Positions 1 through 10,065 of a stretch of 64,000 bases of DNA are shown piece after piece; positions within the stretch are counted from its first letter, which is position 1, and every line of letters begins with the position of its first letter. The stretch comes from Bacteroidales bacterium (GTDB lineage Bacteria > Bacteroidota > Bacteroidia > Bacteroidales > Lentimicrobiaceae), in contig JALHHH010000006.1 in NCBI GenBank assembly GCA_022837485.1, forward strand, positions 4,322 to 68,321. Direction: 5' to 3'. The position numbers were made by a program, and so were the translations under genes. The notes below the pieces were generated by a model. It ran no database searches and was not told the origin of the DNA. It saw only the letters and a program-made list of their open reading frames with translations.

Positions 1-2321
1 AGTGGCTCTTCAAATTTTGGTGTGGTTATCCATTTATCGAGCGAAAGCAGAAGCGAGGGAAGTAACATCAGATTTGAAAAAAGGGCAACGATCAGGGTAA
101 ACGAAATCAGGAACCCAACCGATTGGGTGCCGCCAAACGATGAGAGTGTAAATATTCCAAACCCAAGAAACAGCACTATGGATGAATAGATCATGCTGAA
201 ACCGGTTTCCCTGAGAGCGGAAAAGACGGAAATGCGGATATCCCAGTTGTTATGCTTCAGCGCCAGGCGGTATCTCGATAGAAAATGTATGGCATTATCG
301 ACCGATATTCCCAGGGCAATGCTGAAAATCAGGATGGTGGATGGTTTTATAGGTATGTTGAAGTAACCCATCAGCGCAGCTGTCATTATCTGGGGAAGCA
401 AATTCGGCACCATGGAAACAGCTACCATCTTAAACGATGAGAACATAAGGCCCATTAGAATACTGATAAGTATGACCGCCATGATAAGGCTGGTCATCAG
501 GTTATTGACAAGGTATGTTGTCCCTTTTAAAAATACCAGGCTTGTACCTGTAAGTTCAACCGAATACTTACCGGGATCGAAAATGGAATCTATATCTGGT
601 TTCAGCTCATCCTTAATCCGCTGAATGTCGTGGGTTCCAATATTCGCCATCTGCACGCTGATGCGTGTTCGGCTCAGAGTGGTATCCACAAAGGAATTGA
701 GAATAGTGCGCTTACCGGACTGCATTGAAGGCAGATACTGCATGATAAAATTCCGCTCCTGGCTGTTGGGGATTCCGTACATTTCAGGATTCCCGTTGTA
801 GAATGCCTGTTTAGAATACTTTACCAGCTCAGCCACCGAGAGCGGTTTCGAGAACTCGGGATACCGGGCAAGAGTGTCCTGCAACTCACTTATCTTCTGA
901 ATCGTCGACATCTGCATAACGCCTCTCGGCTTGCGCGTATCGATGGTGATCTCAAACGGCAGGATTCCTTTAAATTCTTTTTCAAAAAACAGAAGATCCT
1001 GATACATCGGGTGACGATGCGGTACATCGTCCACAACATTGCCGGTGGTCTTCAGCAAATTGATGCCGACAAGCCCGAAACCAAGTATAACGATAGCTGA
1101 AATATAAATGGTCTTGCGGTGATTTTCAACAAGCCCGGCTACTTTGTCGATCAGGCCGGTGGTGAACTTGTTGTCGAGATGTTTTATATGCCTTAACTGC
1201 GGAGGATCGAGGTAACTGTAGAGAATGGGAATCAGGAAAATTGACAGCACGAACACAACCATGATGTTTATGGCTGCAACAATCCCAAATTCGACCAGCA
1301 GGCTGTTGCCGGTGATGATGAAAGAGGCAAAACCGGTTGCAGTGGTAAGATTGGTGAGAAACGTCGCGTTACCGGTACGCACTACCACTCTTGAAAGAGC
1401 TTTAACCTTATTGCCGTGCTCCCTGAATTCGTGATGGTACTTGTTGAGAAGAAAAATGCAGTTTTCAACGCCTATGATAATAAGCAGGGGAGGAATGATG
1501 CCCGTAAGGATGGTAATTTCATATCCGAGCAGTCCTATGATTCCCATTGCCCAGATTACGCTTATGGTAACTATCATCAACGGAAATAAAACTGCCTTGA
1601 ACGACCGGAAAAAGATAAACAGTACGATGGATGCAATCAGCAGTGACAGCAGGGTAAACATCAGCAATTCCTGCTGTACCATTTTCATGGTTTTGGTGCG
1701 GATGTATGGCATCCCTGAAAAGTGAACCTCCACATCGTGCTTTCCGCTGAATTTCTCAACTTCAATTTCAATATCCCTTACAAGGCTGATCCGGCTTTTA
1801 TTATTTACCTTCTCTTTGTCAAGGGTGAGCATCATAAGGGTGGCGTTGCTCTCTTTATTCAGAACAAGTCCATCGTAGAAGGGGAGATCGAAAATTATTT
1901 TTTTTATGCTATCCAGCTCTGCCTGGGTTTGCGGCTTTCGGCCGATGACCGGTTTAAAGTCGAATTTCCGGGAACTTTCGTTTTTTTCGAGCGTATAAAG
2001 TTTGGCAATCGAAAGCACTTCCTCCACACCGTCGACTTCCCTCAGGTTTTCGGTAAGGTCGTACCAGTCGTTGAACTCATCAAGATTGAATAACGATTCG
2101 TCTTTCACTCCGATAAAAAGCACAGACCCGTCCTGACCAAACGTCTCCCGGAAATCGCTGTAAACAATCATGGCTGTATCGGTAGAAGGCAGCATTTGCG
2201 CCATTTCGTAAGAAAGGTGCACGTCAAGAGCTTTATATCCCATAAAGGCAGTGATCAGTATTATGGCGATCAGGTTGCCAAGACGGTTACGCAGAATGAA
2301 TCGGACAAGGTATTTCCACAT
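1..2321 (-). CDS. RND-superfamily exporter (MmpL/HAE3-like), C-terminus cut by window edge
   Basis: About 773 codons are in the window, starting at an ATG at 2321 and running off the left edge with no stop. The protein has the RND layout: a first TM helix near residue 15, a large periplasmic loop, a multi-TM bundle, a second periplasmic loop and a second TM bundle. The second bundle carries the usual Asp in GISVDNAIHFLSRYR; the matching place in the first bundle is Glu (GVENCIFLLNKY). Relatives use the proton-motive force to move lipids, hopanoids or drugs across the inner membrane; the substrate here is unknown. A sigma-ABfr -7 element lies about 75 bp upstream. The family is clear, the function is not. 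Confidence 0.85.
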   Translation of the reverse strand, partial: MWKYLVRFILRNRLGNLIAIILITAFMGYKALDVHLSYEMAQMLPSTDTAMIVYSDFRETFGQDGSVLFIGVKDESLFNLDEFNDWYDLTENLREVDGVEEVLSIAKLYTLEKNESSRKFDFKPVIGRKPQTQAELDSIKKIIFDLPFYDGLVLNKESNATLMMLTLDKEKVNNKSRISLVRDIEIEVEKFSGKHDVEVHFSGMPYIRTKTMKMVQQELLMFTLLSLLIASIVLFIFFRSFKAVLFPLMIVTISVIWAMGIIGLLGYEITILTGIIPPLLIIIGVENCIFLLNKYHHEFREHGNKVKALSRVVVRTGNATFLTNLTTATGFASFIITGNSLLVEFGIVAAINIMVVFVLSIFLIPILYSYLDPPQLRHIKHLDNKFTTGLIDKVAGLVENHRKTIYISAIVILGFGLVGINLLKTTGNVVDDVPHRHPMYQDLLFFEKEFKGILPFEITIDTRKPRGVMQMSTIQKISELQDTLARYPEFSKPLSVAELVKYSKQAFYNGNPEMYGIPNSQERNFIMQYLPSMQSGKRTILNSFVDTTLSRTRISVQMANIGTHDIQRIKDELKPDIDSIFDPGKYSVELTGTSLVFLKGTTYLVNNLMTSLIMAVILISILMGLMFSSFKMVAVSMVPNLLPQIMTAALMGYFNIPIKPSTILIFSIALGISVDNAIHFLSRYRLALKHNNWDIRISVFSALRETGFSMIYSSIVLFLGFGIFTLSSFGGTQSVGFLISFTLIVALFSNLMLLPSLLLSLDKWITTPKFEEP

Positions 2322-2395
2322 GCGGTATTAATTCAACGGTGGCTTCGTTACTTTTCAATCATCGCAACTGCGGCGGATGATGGATTATTTGCGGC

Positions 2396-2403
2396 CAAAA
2401 GTA
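2396..2403 (-). promoter_or_regulatory. -7 element TACTTTTG for the RND exporter
   Basis: On the minus strand the octamer matches TAnnTTTG exactly and lies about 75 bp before the exporter ATG. No convincing -33 TTG is seen at the usual distance. Confidence 0.5.
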
Positions 2404-2573
2404 CGATATTCCCCGGATTCTTTATTGATTATCGGTAAAAATCGAACGGTTAATTTGATGAGCATGTGCTGTATATTACTTGAAGTTCAGTGAATTGCTT
2501 TCCTGCTGATGTTTTATCCCGGTGCACGGAACAAATAATTGTCCGTCAACCCGATCTTTTTTTTCAGCTGCAT

Positions 2574-2604
2574 TTTGCCGGTTCAATTCAGACTGTACCT
2601 TTGC
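2574..2604 (+). promoter_or_regulatory. Bacteroidota sigma-ABfr promoter (TTTG-N18-TACCTTTGC)
   Basis: TTTG at 2574-2577 and TACCTTTGC at 2596-2604 are 18 bp apart, close to the Bacteroidota consensus. The promoter lies just before the ATG at 2622, so the more upstream in-frame ATG at 2490 is not the start. Confidence 0.7.
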
Positions 2605-2621
2605 AACCAAGGAGTTTTCTT

Positions 2622-3578
2622 ATGGAAAAGCGTGTTTTATTTTTGGATACGGCTCACCCTTCACTTGCGGAAGAGCTTGAAAAAATGGGATTTGAATGTA
2701 CGCATTACCACGGTAACGACCGGCAGGCCATTCTTTCGGTAATTGGTGATTTCGACGGAATCGTCATCCGGAGCAAAATTAAACTCGATCGCCGGGTTCT
2801 GGAGAAAGCTCACAGGCTGAAGTTTATAGGCAGGGTAGGAGCCGGAATGGAAAATATCGATGTTCCCTATGCCGAATCCAGGGGGATACGATGCCTGAAT
2901 GCCCCGGAAGGCAACCGGGATGCCGTTGGCGAACATGCCATTGGTATGTTGCTGGCACTCAATAACCACCTATGCAGGGTCAACCGCCAGGTCCGTAACG
3001 GCATATGGATACGCGAAGCAAACAGAGGTACCGAAATACAGGGCAAGACCATCGGAATTATCGGCTACGGAAATATGGGCAGCGCGTTTGCCGAAAAGCT
3101 CATCGGATTCGGAGTACGGATAATAGCTTACGATAAATACCTTTCGGGATTTGGAAATCAATTTGTACACGAAGTGCAAATGGATGCCATCTTCCGGGAA
3201 ACCGATGTCCTCAGCCTTCATGTGCCTCTGACTGCAGAAACGCATCACCTGGTTGACAAAACCTACCTGCAGTCGTTTGAAAAACCGATCATCTTAGTCA
3301 ACACAGCCAGGGGACAATGCGTGAAGACTGCCGATCTGCTGGATGCCATAGATACCGGATCCGTGGCCGGAGCTGCCCTTGATGTGCTTGAATACGAGAG
3401 CTTGTCCTTCGAGAACCTGAATGCGGAAGATCTGCCTCCCGGTTTCAAACGGCTTATTGAATGCGAAAAGGTCCTGTTGTCGCCACATATCGCCGGGTGG
3501 ACCCACGAGTCGAACCGCAAACTGGCCATCGCCCTTGTTCAAAAAATTGCTGCTCTTTACGGGATGCAGTTCCAATAA
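2622..3578 (+). CDS. D-2-hydroxyacid dehydrogenase (phosphoglycerate/hydroxypyruvate dehydrogenase-like)
   Basis: This 318-aa protein is an NAD-dependent D-isomer 2-hydroxyacid dehydrogenase. It has an N-terminal substrate domain, a Rossmann fold with GIIGYGNMG near residues 145-153, and the catalytic Arg-Glu-His set: Arg in NTARG, Glu in ALDVLEYE and His in SPHIAGWT. It is shorter than SerA enzymes that carry an ACT domain, so a role in serine or glycerate metabolism is possible but not shown. The start is chosen because the promoter at 2574-2604 would lie inside any longer version. An AAGGAG-like sequence lies just upstream. It is monocistronic or the head of a short unit before lysS. Confidence 0.88.
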   Translation: MEKRVLFLDTAHPSLAEELEKMGFECTHYHGNDRQAILSVIGDFDGIVIRSKIKLDRRVLEKAHRLKFIGRVGAGMENIDVPYAESRGIRCLNAPEGNRDAVGEHAIGMLLALNNHLCRVNRQVRNGIWIREANRGTEIQGKTIGIIGYGNMGSAFAEKLIGFGVRIIAYDKYLSGFGNQFVHEVQMDAIFRETDVLSLHVPLTAETHHLVDKTYLQSFEKPIILVNTARGQCVKTADLLDAIDTGSVAGAALDVLEYESLSFENLNAEDLPPGFKRLIECEKVLLSPHIAGWTHESNRKLAIALVQKIAALYGMQFQ

Positions 3579-3763
3579 GATAATCCTGCCCGACAGAAAT
3601 GCAATTATTTTCTTGTTTCCCGGATGGGTGCTTCAGAATTCCATCCCGGCAAGGCGATAATCCTAAACTCCACAACAGAAGCTGATGATGGTCAGATAAT
3701 TACATCAAGCAGTTGGTAACAGGTCCAAAACAATTCCTTTATAATCCGGAAATTCAGCGGGAT

Positions 3764-3791
3764 TTTGAGACTTTAAAAAGTGCTATCTTTG
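3764..3791 (+). promoter_or_regulatory. sigma-ABfr promoter for lysS (TTTG-N16-TATCTTTG)
   Basis: TATCTTTG at 3784-3791 is a perfect -7 element. TTTG at 3764-3767 is a slightly close -33. The ATG of lysS follows at 3806, giving a very short leader. Confidence 0.6.
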
Positions 3792-3805
3792 CAAAAAATT
3801 TTTGT

Positions 3806-5530
3806 ATGTATCAGGATCTCAGCGAACAGGAAGCAATACGAAGAGAATCACTTAAGGAACTCCAGAATCTTGGAATCAATCCATACCCCGCCGAAGCCTT
3901 TGATGTAACGATTTCTACTGCCGAAATTCACCAAAATTTTCCTGACAATCATTCATTGTATCGGGAAATCAGCATTGCTGGCCGGATTATGACCCGCAGA
4001 ATAATGGGTGCGGCGTCTTTTGTCGACCTGCAGGACGCTTCCGGCAGGATACAGTTATACATAAAACGCGATGAAATTTGTCCGGGAGAGGATAAAACGT
4101 TGTACAACACTGTGTTTAAACGCCTGCTCGACATAGGCGATATCATTGGTGTTACCGGTTTTGTGTTTATAACGCAGATGGGAGAAATATCCATTCATGT
4201 TAAATCACTCAAACTTCTGAGTAAATCGCTGCGGGTCTTACCCGTTGTCAAGGAAAAGGATGATCAGGTTTTTGATGCGTTCAGCGATCCGGAAGCCCGT
4301 TATCGTCAGCGCTACGTCGATTTGATCGTAAATCCTGAGGTGCGCGATATTTTTGTCAAGCGCAGCCAGATTATAAATACCATGCGGTCGTTCTTCAACC
4401 AGCGCGGTTATCTGGAAGTGGAAACGCCCATACTTCAGCCCATCCCCGGAGGAGCGGCAGCACGTCCGTTTATCACCCACCACAACGCACTCGATATGCC
4501 TCTTTATCTGCGTATAGCAAATGAGCTTTACCTCAAAAAGCTCATTGTCGGGGGATTCGACGGCGTATATGAATTTGCAAAAGACTTCCGTAACGAAGGT
4601 ATGGATCGCACCCATAACCCGGAGTTTACCGTTCTGGAAATTTACGTTGCATACAAGGATTACCTCTGGATGATGGATTTCACCGAGGAAATGCTGGTTA
4701 ACGTTGCTCAGGCTCTGCACGGTAAATCCGAAGTTGAACTCGGCGACCGTATCATCAACTTTGGCCGTCCTTTCAGGCGACTGACCATGACGGATGCCAT
4801 AAAGGAATACGCCGGCATTGATATTTCAGGAAAGACGGAAGACGAACTGAGGGCTGTATGCAGGGACTTAGGCATTGAAACCACCGGAGCCATGGGCAAA
4901 GGCAAGCTTATCGATGCGATTTTCGGAGAGAAGTGCGAGGAGCATCTGATTCAGCCAACGTTTATTATGGACTATCCCATCGAAATGTCGCCCCTTTGCA
5001 AGCGCCACCGCAGCAACCCCGAGCTTACCGAACGCTTTGAGTTGTTTGTGAACGGCAAGGAGCTTTGCAATGCTTATTCCGAGCTTAACGACCCCATCGA
5101 CCAGCTGGGCCGTTTTCAGGATCAGCTCCGGCTTTCGCAGAAAGGCGACGACGAAGCTATGTTTATCGATATGGACTTTGTACGTGCACTCGAATACGGA
5201 ATGCCTACCTGCTCTGGAATGGGAATCGGTATCGACAGGCTGACTATGTTTCTCACCAACCAGCCTTCCATTCAGGATGTTCTTTTCTTCCCACAGATGC
5301 GACCCGAAAAGCCTGCCGTACCTGCCGGCGATTCCGATCAGACCTTTATGGATGCAGGGGTTCCCGAAGAATGGGTTCCGGTTCTTCGCAAATACGGGTT
5401 TAAAACCCTTGCAGGCCTCAGGGAGGCAAATCCAAACAAACTGCTGAACGATCTGGGCGGGCTGCGAAAGAAAATGAAGCTTGAAATACCTGCCCTTAAA
5501 CTTGAAGAAATCAAGGCCTGGATGGGTTAA
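3806..5530 (+). CDS. lysS: Lysyl-tRNA synthetase, class II, with C-terminal extension
   Basis: This 574-aa protein charges tRNA-Lys in the cytoplasm. It has an N-terminal OB-fold anticodon-binding domain (about residues 55-170) and a class II catalytic domain with motif 2 ([15 protein letters not shown]) and motif 3 ([15 protein letters not shown]). Residues after about 505 form a 70-aa helical, helix-hairpin-helix-like tail ([15 protein letters not shown] and on) that is absent from E. coli LysRS but usual in Bacteroidota, which explains the length. The ATG at 3806 is chosen because the promoter -7 element ends at 3791. Transaldolase starts 60 bp downstream on the same strand. Confidence 0.97.
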   Translation: MYQDLSEQEAIRRESLKELQNLGINPYPAEAFDVTISTAEIHQNFPDNHSLYREISIAGRIMTRRIMGAASFVDLQDASGRIQLYIKRDEICPGEDKTLYNTVFKRLLDIGDIIGVTGFVFITQMGEISIHVKSLKLLSKSLRVLPVVKEKDDQVFDAFSDPEARYRQRYVDLIVNPEVRDIFVKRSQIINTMRSFFNQRGYLEVETPILQPIPGGAAARPFITHHNALDMPLYLRIANELYLKKLIVGGFDGVYEFAKDFRNEGMDRTHNPEFTVLEIYVAYKDYLWMMDFTEEMLVNVAQALHGKSEVELGDRIINFGRPFRRLTMTDAIKEYAGIDISGKTEDELRAVCRDLGIETTGAMGKGKLIDAIFGEKCEEHLIQPTFIMDYPIEMSPLCKRHRSNPELTERFELFVNGKELCNAYSELNDPIDQLGRFQDQLRLSQKGDDEAMFIDMDFVRALEYGMPTCSGMGIGIDRLTMFLTNQPSIQDVLFFPQMRPEKPAVPAGDSDQTFMDAGVPEEWVPVLRKYGFKTLAGLREANPNKLLNDLGGLRKKMKLEIPALKLEEIKAWMG

Positions 5531-5590
5531 TAGCTTGATAATACAGCACTGTTTACACATGCAATATCTGGATCTAAAGAAAATACTGCA

Positions 5591-6553
5591 ATGAATGCAC
5601 TTGAGCAATTAAAGCAATTTACACGTGTTGTTGCCGACACAGGCGATTTTGAATCGATCGAAGCTTACCGCCCCGTTGACGCAACCACCAATCCGTCCCT
5701 GATTTATGCTTCAGCCAAAGAAGAGAAATACCGCCATCTTGCGGCAAAGGCAGCTAAAGAGGCCAGAGCGCTGAGTTCAGATCCCACGGAGCGTATGTCG
5801 CTTTGTCTCGACCGGGTTGCGGTAAACTTTGGACTTGAAATCCTGAAAATTGTCCCCGGAAGGGTAAGTACCGAAGTTGATGCCCGACTTTCGTTTGATG
5901 TGGCAGGTACCATCGCCAAAGCCCGTACGCTTATTCGCCTTTACGAAGCTGCAGGAATCGGCAGGGAACGAATCCTTATTAAAGTGGCTGCTACATGGGA
6001 AGGAATACGTGCTGCTGAAGTACTCGAAAAGGAAGGCATTCATTGCAATCTTACATTGCTGTTTTCTGAAATACAGGCCATTGCCTGCGCTGAAGCCGGT
6101 GTTACGCTGATTTCACCGTTTGTTGGACGTATTCTTGACTGGTACAAAAAGGAAAAGAATTTCAATTCGTCCGTGCCGGCTGAAGATCCCGGAGTGGTTT
6201 CCGTAACCGGGATTTTCAACTACTACAAGAAATTCGGGTACACTACCGAGGTTATGGGCGCGAGCTTCAGAAATAAAGATGAGATTATTGCCCTTGCGGG
6301 ATGTGATCTCCTTACGGTTGCCCCATCGCTGCTGAAAGAACTGGAGTTGTCGGATGAAACGGTTGTTCGTATGCTTGATCCGGAAAGGGCTGCAGACATG
6401 GATACGATTAAAATTCATGCAGATGAAGCTTCTTTCCGCTGGCTGATGAATGAAGATGCCATGGCAACCGATAAACTGGCCGATGGTATCCGGCGATTTA
6501 CTGCTGACCTCCTGAAATTGGAGGACTTCCTGAAAACCACATTTTCGTTATAA
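5591..6553 (+). CDS. tal: Transaldolase (TalB type)
   Basis: This 320-aa enzyme moves a dihydroxyacetone unit between sedoheptulose-7-phosphate and glyceraldehyde-3-phosphate in the pentose phosphate pathway. The Schiff-base Lys lies in [16 protein letters not shown], and the following HCNLTLLFS block is diagnostic. The N-terminal DATTNPSLI motif is intact. The length fits the classical TalB class rather than the short MipB-like class. It lies 60 bp after lysS and 90 bp before a PfkB kinase, all on the + strand. A weak hairpin follows the stop. Confidence 0.97.
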   Translation: MNALEQLKQFTRVVADTGDFESIEAYRPVDATTNPSLIYASAKEEKYRHLAAKAAKEARALSSDPTERMSLCLDRVAVNFGLEILKIVPGRVSTEVDARLSFDVAGTIAKARTLIRLYEAAGIGRERILIKVAATWEGIRAAEVLEKEGIHCNLTLLFSEIQAIACAEAGVTLISPFVGRILDWYKKEKNFNSSVPAEDPGVVSVTGIFNYYKKFGYTTEVMGASFRNKDEIIALAGCDLLTVAPSLLKELELSDETVVRMLDPERAADMDTIKIHADEASFRWLMNEDAMATDKLADGIRRFTADLLKLEDFLKTTFSL

Positions 6554-6563
6554 ATAAATGCAG

Positions 6564-6586
6564 ATCCGCAACAAGCGGATTTCTTG
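6564..6586 (+). terminator. Weak hairpin after transaldolase
   Basis: ATCCGC (6564-6569) pairs with GCGGAT (6575-6580) around a 5-nt loop and is followed by TTTCTT. The short stem makes it a weak or partial terminator. Confidence 0.4.
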
Positions 6587-6643
6587 AGCTGTAGCCGGGT
6601 TAGCCACTAATTATCTGAACATTACACTTTATAAATTCTAACC

Positions 6644-7567
6644 ATGAGTCTTGTTGTTGTTGGCACAGTTGCCTTTGATTCCATTGAAACCCCTTTCGGG
6701 AAAGCCGATAAAATTTTGGGAGGGGCAGCAACCTATATTGGTCTTGCTGCCGGAAAGCTTAATGTAGATGCAAAAATCGTTTCTGTTATTGGCGGAGATT
6801 TTCCTGCGGCATATCTGAGTCTGTTGAATAAGAATGGAGTTGACACTTCCGGAATAAAAGTAGTTAACAATGGAAAGACTTTTTTCTGGTCGGGGCGTTA
6901 CCACAACGACATGAATACACGCGACACCCTGGTTACAGAATTGAATGTTCTGGCCGATTTTAATCCGGAGTTGCCCGAATCGTACAAGAATTGTGAGTTT
7001 CTTATGCTGGGGAATCTCACCCCTGCCATCCAGCGGCACGTAATCCGGCAATTTCCCGTAAGGCCCAGGCTTATCGTAATGGATACCATGAATTTCTGGA
7101 TGAATACCGCCTGGGACGACTTACTGGATGTAATCTCCATGGTGGATGTTTTGACAATCAACGATGAAGAAGCCCGCCAGCTTTCGGGAGAATATTCCCT
7201 CGTCAGGGCTGCACGCAAAATCATTAGTATGGGTCCCCGGTTCCTCGTTATCAAGAAAGGCGAACACGGAGCATTGCTTTTTAATAAAGACAACGTCTTT
7301 TTCGCACCCGCCCTGCCGCTGGAAGAGGTGTTTGATCCCACCGGTGCCGGCGATACCTTTGCCGGCGGGTTTATCGGATATCTTGCCTGCTCGGGCGATG
7401 TAACCTTTGAGAATATGAAACGTGCCATTATCTTTGGTTCGGCCATGGCCTCGTTTACCGTTGAGAAGTTTGGAACCGTTGGTCTTCAGAATCTTGACAT
7501 GACGGAACTGAACGAACGGATACGACAGTTCTCGGATATGGTTCAGTTCGATATCAGCCTCGACTGA
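6644..7567 (+). CDS. PfkB-family carbohydrate/nucleoside kinase
   Basis: This 307-aa protein has the PfkB (ribokinase) fold. The N-terminal GG motif is in KILGGAATYIGLAAG, and the C-terminal signature DPTGAGDTFAGGF has the catalytic Asp and anion hole. It transfers phosphate from ATP to a sugar, nucleoside or related alcohol. The sequence alone does not give the substrate. Its place after transaldolase suggests sugar metabolism, but the 90-bp gap and hairpin make co-transcription uncertain. The ATG at 6644 fits the family's start. Confidence 0.88.
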   Translation: MSLVVVGTVAFDSIETPFGKADKILGGAATYIGLAAGKLNVDAKIVSVIGGDFPAAYLSLLNKNGVDTSGIKVVNNGKTFFWSGRYHNDMNTRDTLVTELNVLADFNPELPESYKNCEFLMLGNLTPAIQRHVIRQFPVRPRLIVMDTMNFWMNTAWDDLLDVISMVDVLTINDEEARQLSGEYSLVRAARKIISMGPRFLVIKKGEHGALLFNKDNVFFAPALPLEEVFDPTGAGDTFAGGFIGYLACSGDVTFENMKRAIIFGSAMASFTVEKFGTVGLQNLDMTELNERIRQFSDMVQFDISLD

Positions 7568-7688
7568 TAAGCCCGGCTTTCTCTGAATCGCACAGGGTAT
7601 TCGTGGTCTGATTGCATGTTTTTAGTATGAAAATCAGTTCCCGGCATGCTGTTTTTTTCTCGCCCATTTTTTATATTACAGATTTTTA

Positions 7689-7696
7689 TAACTTTG
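7689..7696 (+). promoter_or_regulatory. -7 element TAACTTTG for the EF-G paralogue
   Basis: This is a perfect TAnnTTTG, 43 bp before the ATG. No TTG is visible at the -33 distance, which would fit a promoter that needs an activator. Confidence 0.55.
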
Positions 7697-7739
7697 TCGC
7701 CTTTCCAGAATTGATTAATCATCATAACTTGCTAAAAAC

Positions 7740-9875
7740 ATGAAGGTTTACAAAACAAGCGAATTACGAAATATTGTCCTCATCGGGGGCGCTAAAACGG
7801 GTAAAACCACGCTGTCGGAATCCATTTTGTTTGAGTGTGGCGTCATCAACAGGCGCGGTTCAATCGAAGATAAAAATACCGTATCGGATTACAGGGAAAT
7901 AGAGCTTGAGCGTCAGAATTCCGTATCCGGAACCGTTCTTTATGCTGAATTCAAAGGGCATAAAATTAACCTGATCGATACCCCGGGTTTTGATGATTTC
8001 GTAGGAGAAGTGGTAGCCGGACTGAATGTGACGGAAGCAGCCTTTATGATGATTAACGGCCAGAATGGTGTTGAAGTAGGGACAGAAGTACAGTGGCGTC
8101 AGGCTAAAGCAGCCAATGCTCCTGTTGTTTTTCTGATCAATCATCTCGAGCATGAGAAATCAAGTTTTGAAGAAAGCCTGCGTCAGCTGAAAACCCAGTT
8201 CGGAGCAAACGTTGTTCCCGTGCAGTATCCTGTTAATGAAGGCCATAGCTTTGATTCCATCGTTGATGTTCTGCAGCAGAAGATGCTTAAGTATCCTTCC
8301 GGCGGAGGGAAAGCAGAGGTTCTCGATATCCCTGCCGATCAGAAAGAGAAAGCCGAAGAAATTCTCAACAGCCTGGTCGAAGCGGCCGCTGAGAACGATG
8401 AAGCACTTATGGAATCGTTCTTCGAAAACGGAACCCTTACTCCCGAGGAACTGAAAAAAGGACTCAAACTCGGTATCGTTAAAAGAGGACTCTTCCCGGT
8501 ATTGTGTGTTGGAGCAAAGCCAAATTTTGGTATCGACGGAATGCTTGATTTCGTTATCAATTATATCCCTGCCCCAAACGAAGTGGATGGCCGAAGCACT
8601 AAGGACGGAAAAGAGTTGAAATGCAATGCCGCAGAACCTGCCTCCGCACTCATTTTCAAGACTTCGATCGAGGAACACCTGGGCGAAATTTCATTCTTTA
8701 AAGTCTATGCCGGTGAAATTACCGAAGCTATGGATATGGTAAACGGAGTAAACTCTTCCAAAGAGCGCATCTCTCAGTTGTTTGCCGTTGCCGGGAAAAA
8801 ACGCGAGAAGCTTGAAAAAGTTGTTGCCGGTGATATCGCAGCTACCATTAAACTAAAGAATGCCCGCACAAATCAAACGCTTAACAGTGTGAAGAACAGC
8901 GGCGATGTTATTGTGCCCATCGAATTCCCGGCTCCGAAAATTACCATGGCTGTCAAAGCAAAAAATACTTCGGACGATGAAAAACTGGGTGCTGCACTTA
9001 CCGAACTTCAGAAGGTAGATCCCACCATCTCGATTGAGTATTCCAAGGAATTGAAACAGATCATTATGCGAGGTCAGGGTGAACTTCACCTCAACATCGC
9101 AAAATGGCACCTCGAAAACATCGAAAAAATTCCCATCGAGTATTACGCTCCCAGGATTCCTTACCGTGAAACCATTACCAAACCCGCAAAGGCAATGTAC
9201 CGTCATAAAAAGCAATCGGGTGGTTCCGGACAGTTCGGTGAAGTTCATATGCTCATTCAGCCCTGGTCGGAAGGTATGACCCCTCAGTCGGAATTCCCCA
9301 TTCGCGGTACCGAAGAACACAACCTTTCATGGGGCGGTAAACTGGTTTTCAACAACTGTATTGTTGGTGGTTCTATCGATGCCAGATTTATGCCGGCCAT
9401 TCTCAAAGGTATCATGGAGAAGATCGAAGAAGGTCCGCTCACCGGATCCTATGCACGCGACATTGTTGTGAATATTTACGATGGTAAAATGCACCCGGTT
9501 GACTCCAACGAACTTGCATTTAAACTTGCCGGTCGTACTGCTTTCAAGGAAGCATTTAAAAATGCAGGTCCCAAGATCCTCGAACCTATTTACGATGTTG
9601 AAGTTATGGTTCCCGGCGATCGCATGGGCGACATCATGACTGACCTCCAGGGCCGTCGAGCCATTATCATGGGTATGGACAGTGAAGGTAACTACCAGAT
9701 CGTAAGAGCTAAAGTTCCCCTTGCAGAAATGAACCGCTATTCAACCGCCCTCAGTTCGCTGACCAGCGGAAGCGGTACCTACTCACTGAAGTTTGCCGAG
9801 TATGCAATGGTTCCCGGAGACGTTCAGACCGCACTGCTCAAAGCTTACGAAGAACAGGAGAAAGAAGAGGAATAG
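7740..9875 (+). CDS. fusA2: EF-G2-type elongation factor G paralogue with degenerate GTPase motifs
   Basis: This 711-aa protein has the five-domain EF-G layout, including an intact domain IV tip loop (HKKQSGGSGQFGEV). Its G domain departs from canonical EF-G. The P-loop is kept (GGAKTGKTT, 16-24). Switch I RGITI is replaced by RQNSV (58-62). The catalytic His of DTPGH is Phe84 (DTPGF). The G4 motif NKxD reads NHLE (134-137). This matches the Bacteroides EF-G2 class, reported to support translation during carbon limitation without GTP hydrolysis. It is not expected to replace the housekeeping FusA, which is not in the window. It has its own promoter and a strong terminator. Confidence 0.9.
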   Translation: MKVYKTSELRNIVLIGGAKTGKTTLSESILFECGVINRRGSIEDKNTVSDYREIELERQNSVSGTVLYAEFKGHKINLIDTPGFDDFVGEVVAGLNVTEAAFMMINGQNGVEVGTEVQWRQAKAANAPVVFLINHLEHEKSSFEESLRQLKTQFGANVVPVQYPVNEGHSFDSIVDVLQQKMLKYPSGGGKAEVLDIPADQKEKAEEILNSLVEAAAENDEALMESFFENGTLTPEELKKGLKLGIVKRGLFPVLCVGAKPNFGIDGMLDFVINYIPAPNEVDGRSTKDGKELKCNAAEPASALIFKTSIEEHLGEISFFKVYAGEITEAMDMVNGVNSSKERISQLFAVAGKKREKLEKVVAGDIAATIKLKNARTNQTLNSVKNSGDVIVPIEFPAPKITMAVKAKNTSDDEKLGAALTELQKVDPTISIEYSKELKQIIMRGQGELHLNIAKWHLENIEKIPIEYYAPRIPYRETITKPAKAMYRHKKQSGGSGQFGEVHMLIQPWSEGMTPQSEFPIRGTEEHNLSWGGKLVFNNCIVGGSIDARFMPAILKGIMEKIEEGPLTGSYARDIVVNIYDGKMHPVDSNELAFKLAGRTAFKEAFKNAGPKILEPIYDVEVMVPGDRMGDIMTDLQGRRAIIMGMDSEGNYQIVRAKVPLAEMNRYSTALSSLTSGSGTYSLKFAEYAMVPGDVQTALLKAYEEQEKEEE

Positions 9876-9898
9876 TCTTTCATTCCCTCAAAACCTTA

Positions 9899-9925
9899 AA
9901 ACCCGGATGCTTTCCGGGTTTTTTT
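9899..9925 (+). terminator. Rho-independent terminator of the EF-G2 gene
   Basis: AAACCCGGA (9899-9907) pairs with TCCGGGTTT (9913-9921) over a 5-nt loop, followed by a T run. Confidence 0.9.
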
Positions 9926-9985
9926 GTGACCCGTCGCGCCGAATATAATCTCCCCCGGCTGTAACATTTATTGCAGCCAAATAAT

Positions 9986-9993
9986 TATCTTTG
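9986..9993 (+). promoter_or_regulatory. -7 element TATCTTTG for the GH30 gene
   Basis: A perfect TAnnTTTG lies 72 bp before the chosen ATG at 10066. It excludes the longer reading that would begin at TTG 9991 inside this element. Confidence 0.6.
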
Positions 9994-10065
9994 TCTATGC
10001 CAAGTTCGTGTAACAACTACACTAACCGGCTTGTTCCAATTCAAACACAATACAAATCATTAGTT

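Noticed and set aside
9991..10065. Longer N-terminus for the GH30 protein from TTG 9991
   Set aside because: The start would lie within the -7 element; the MKK signal peptide at 10066 is the natural start.
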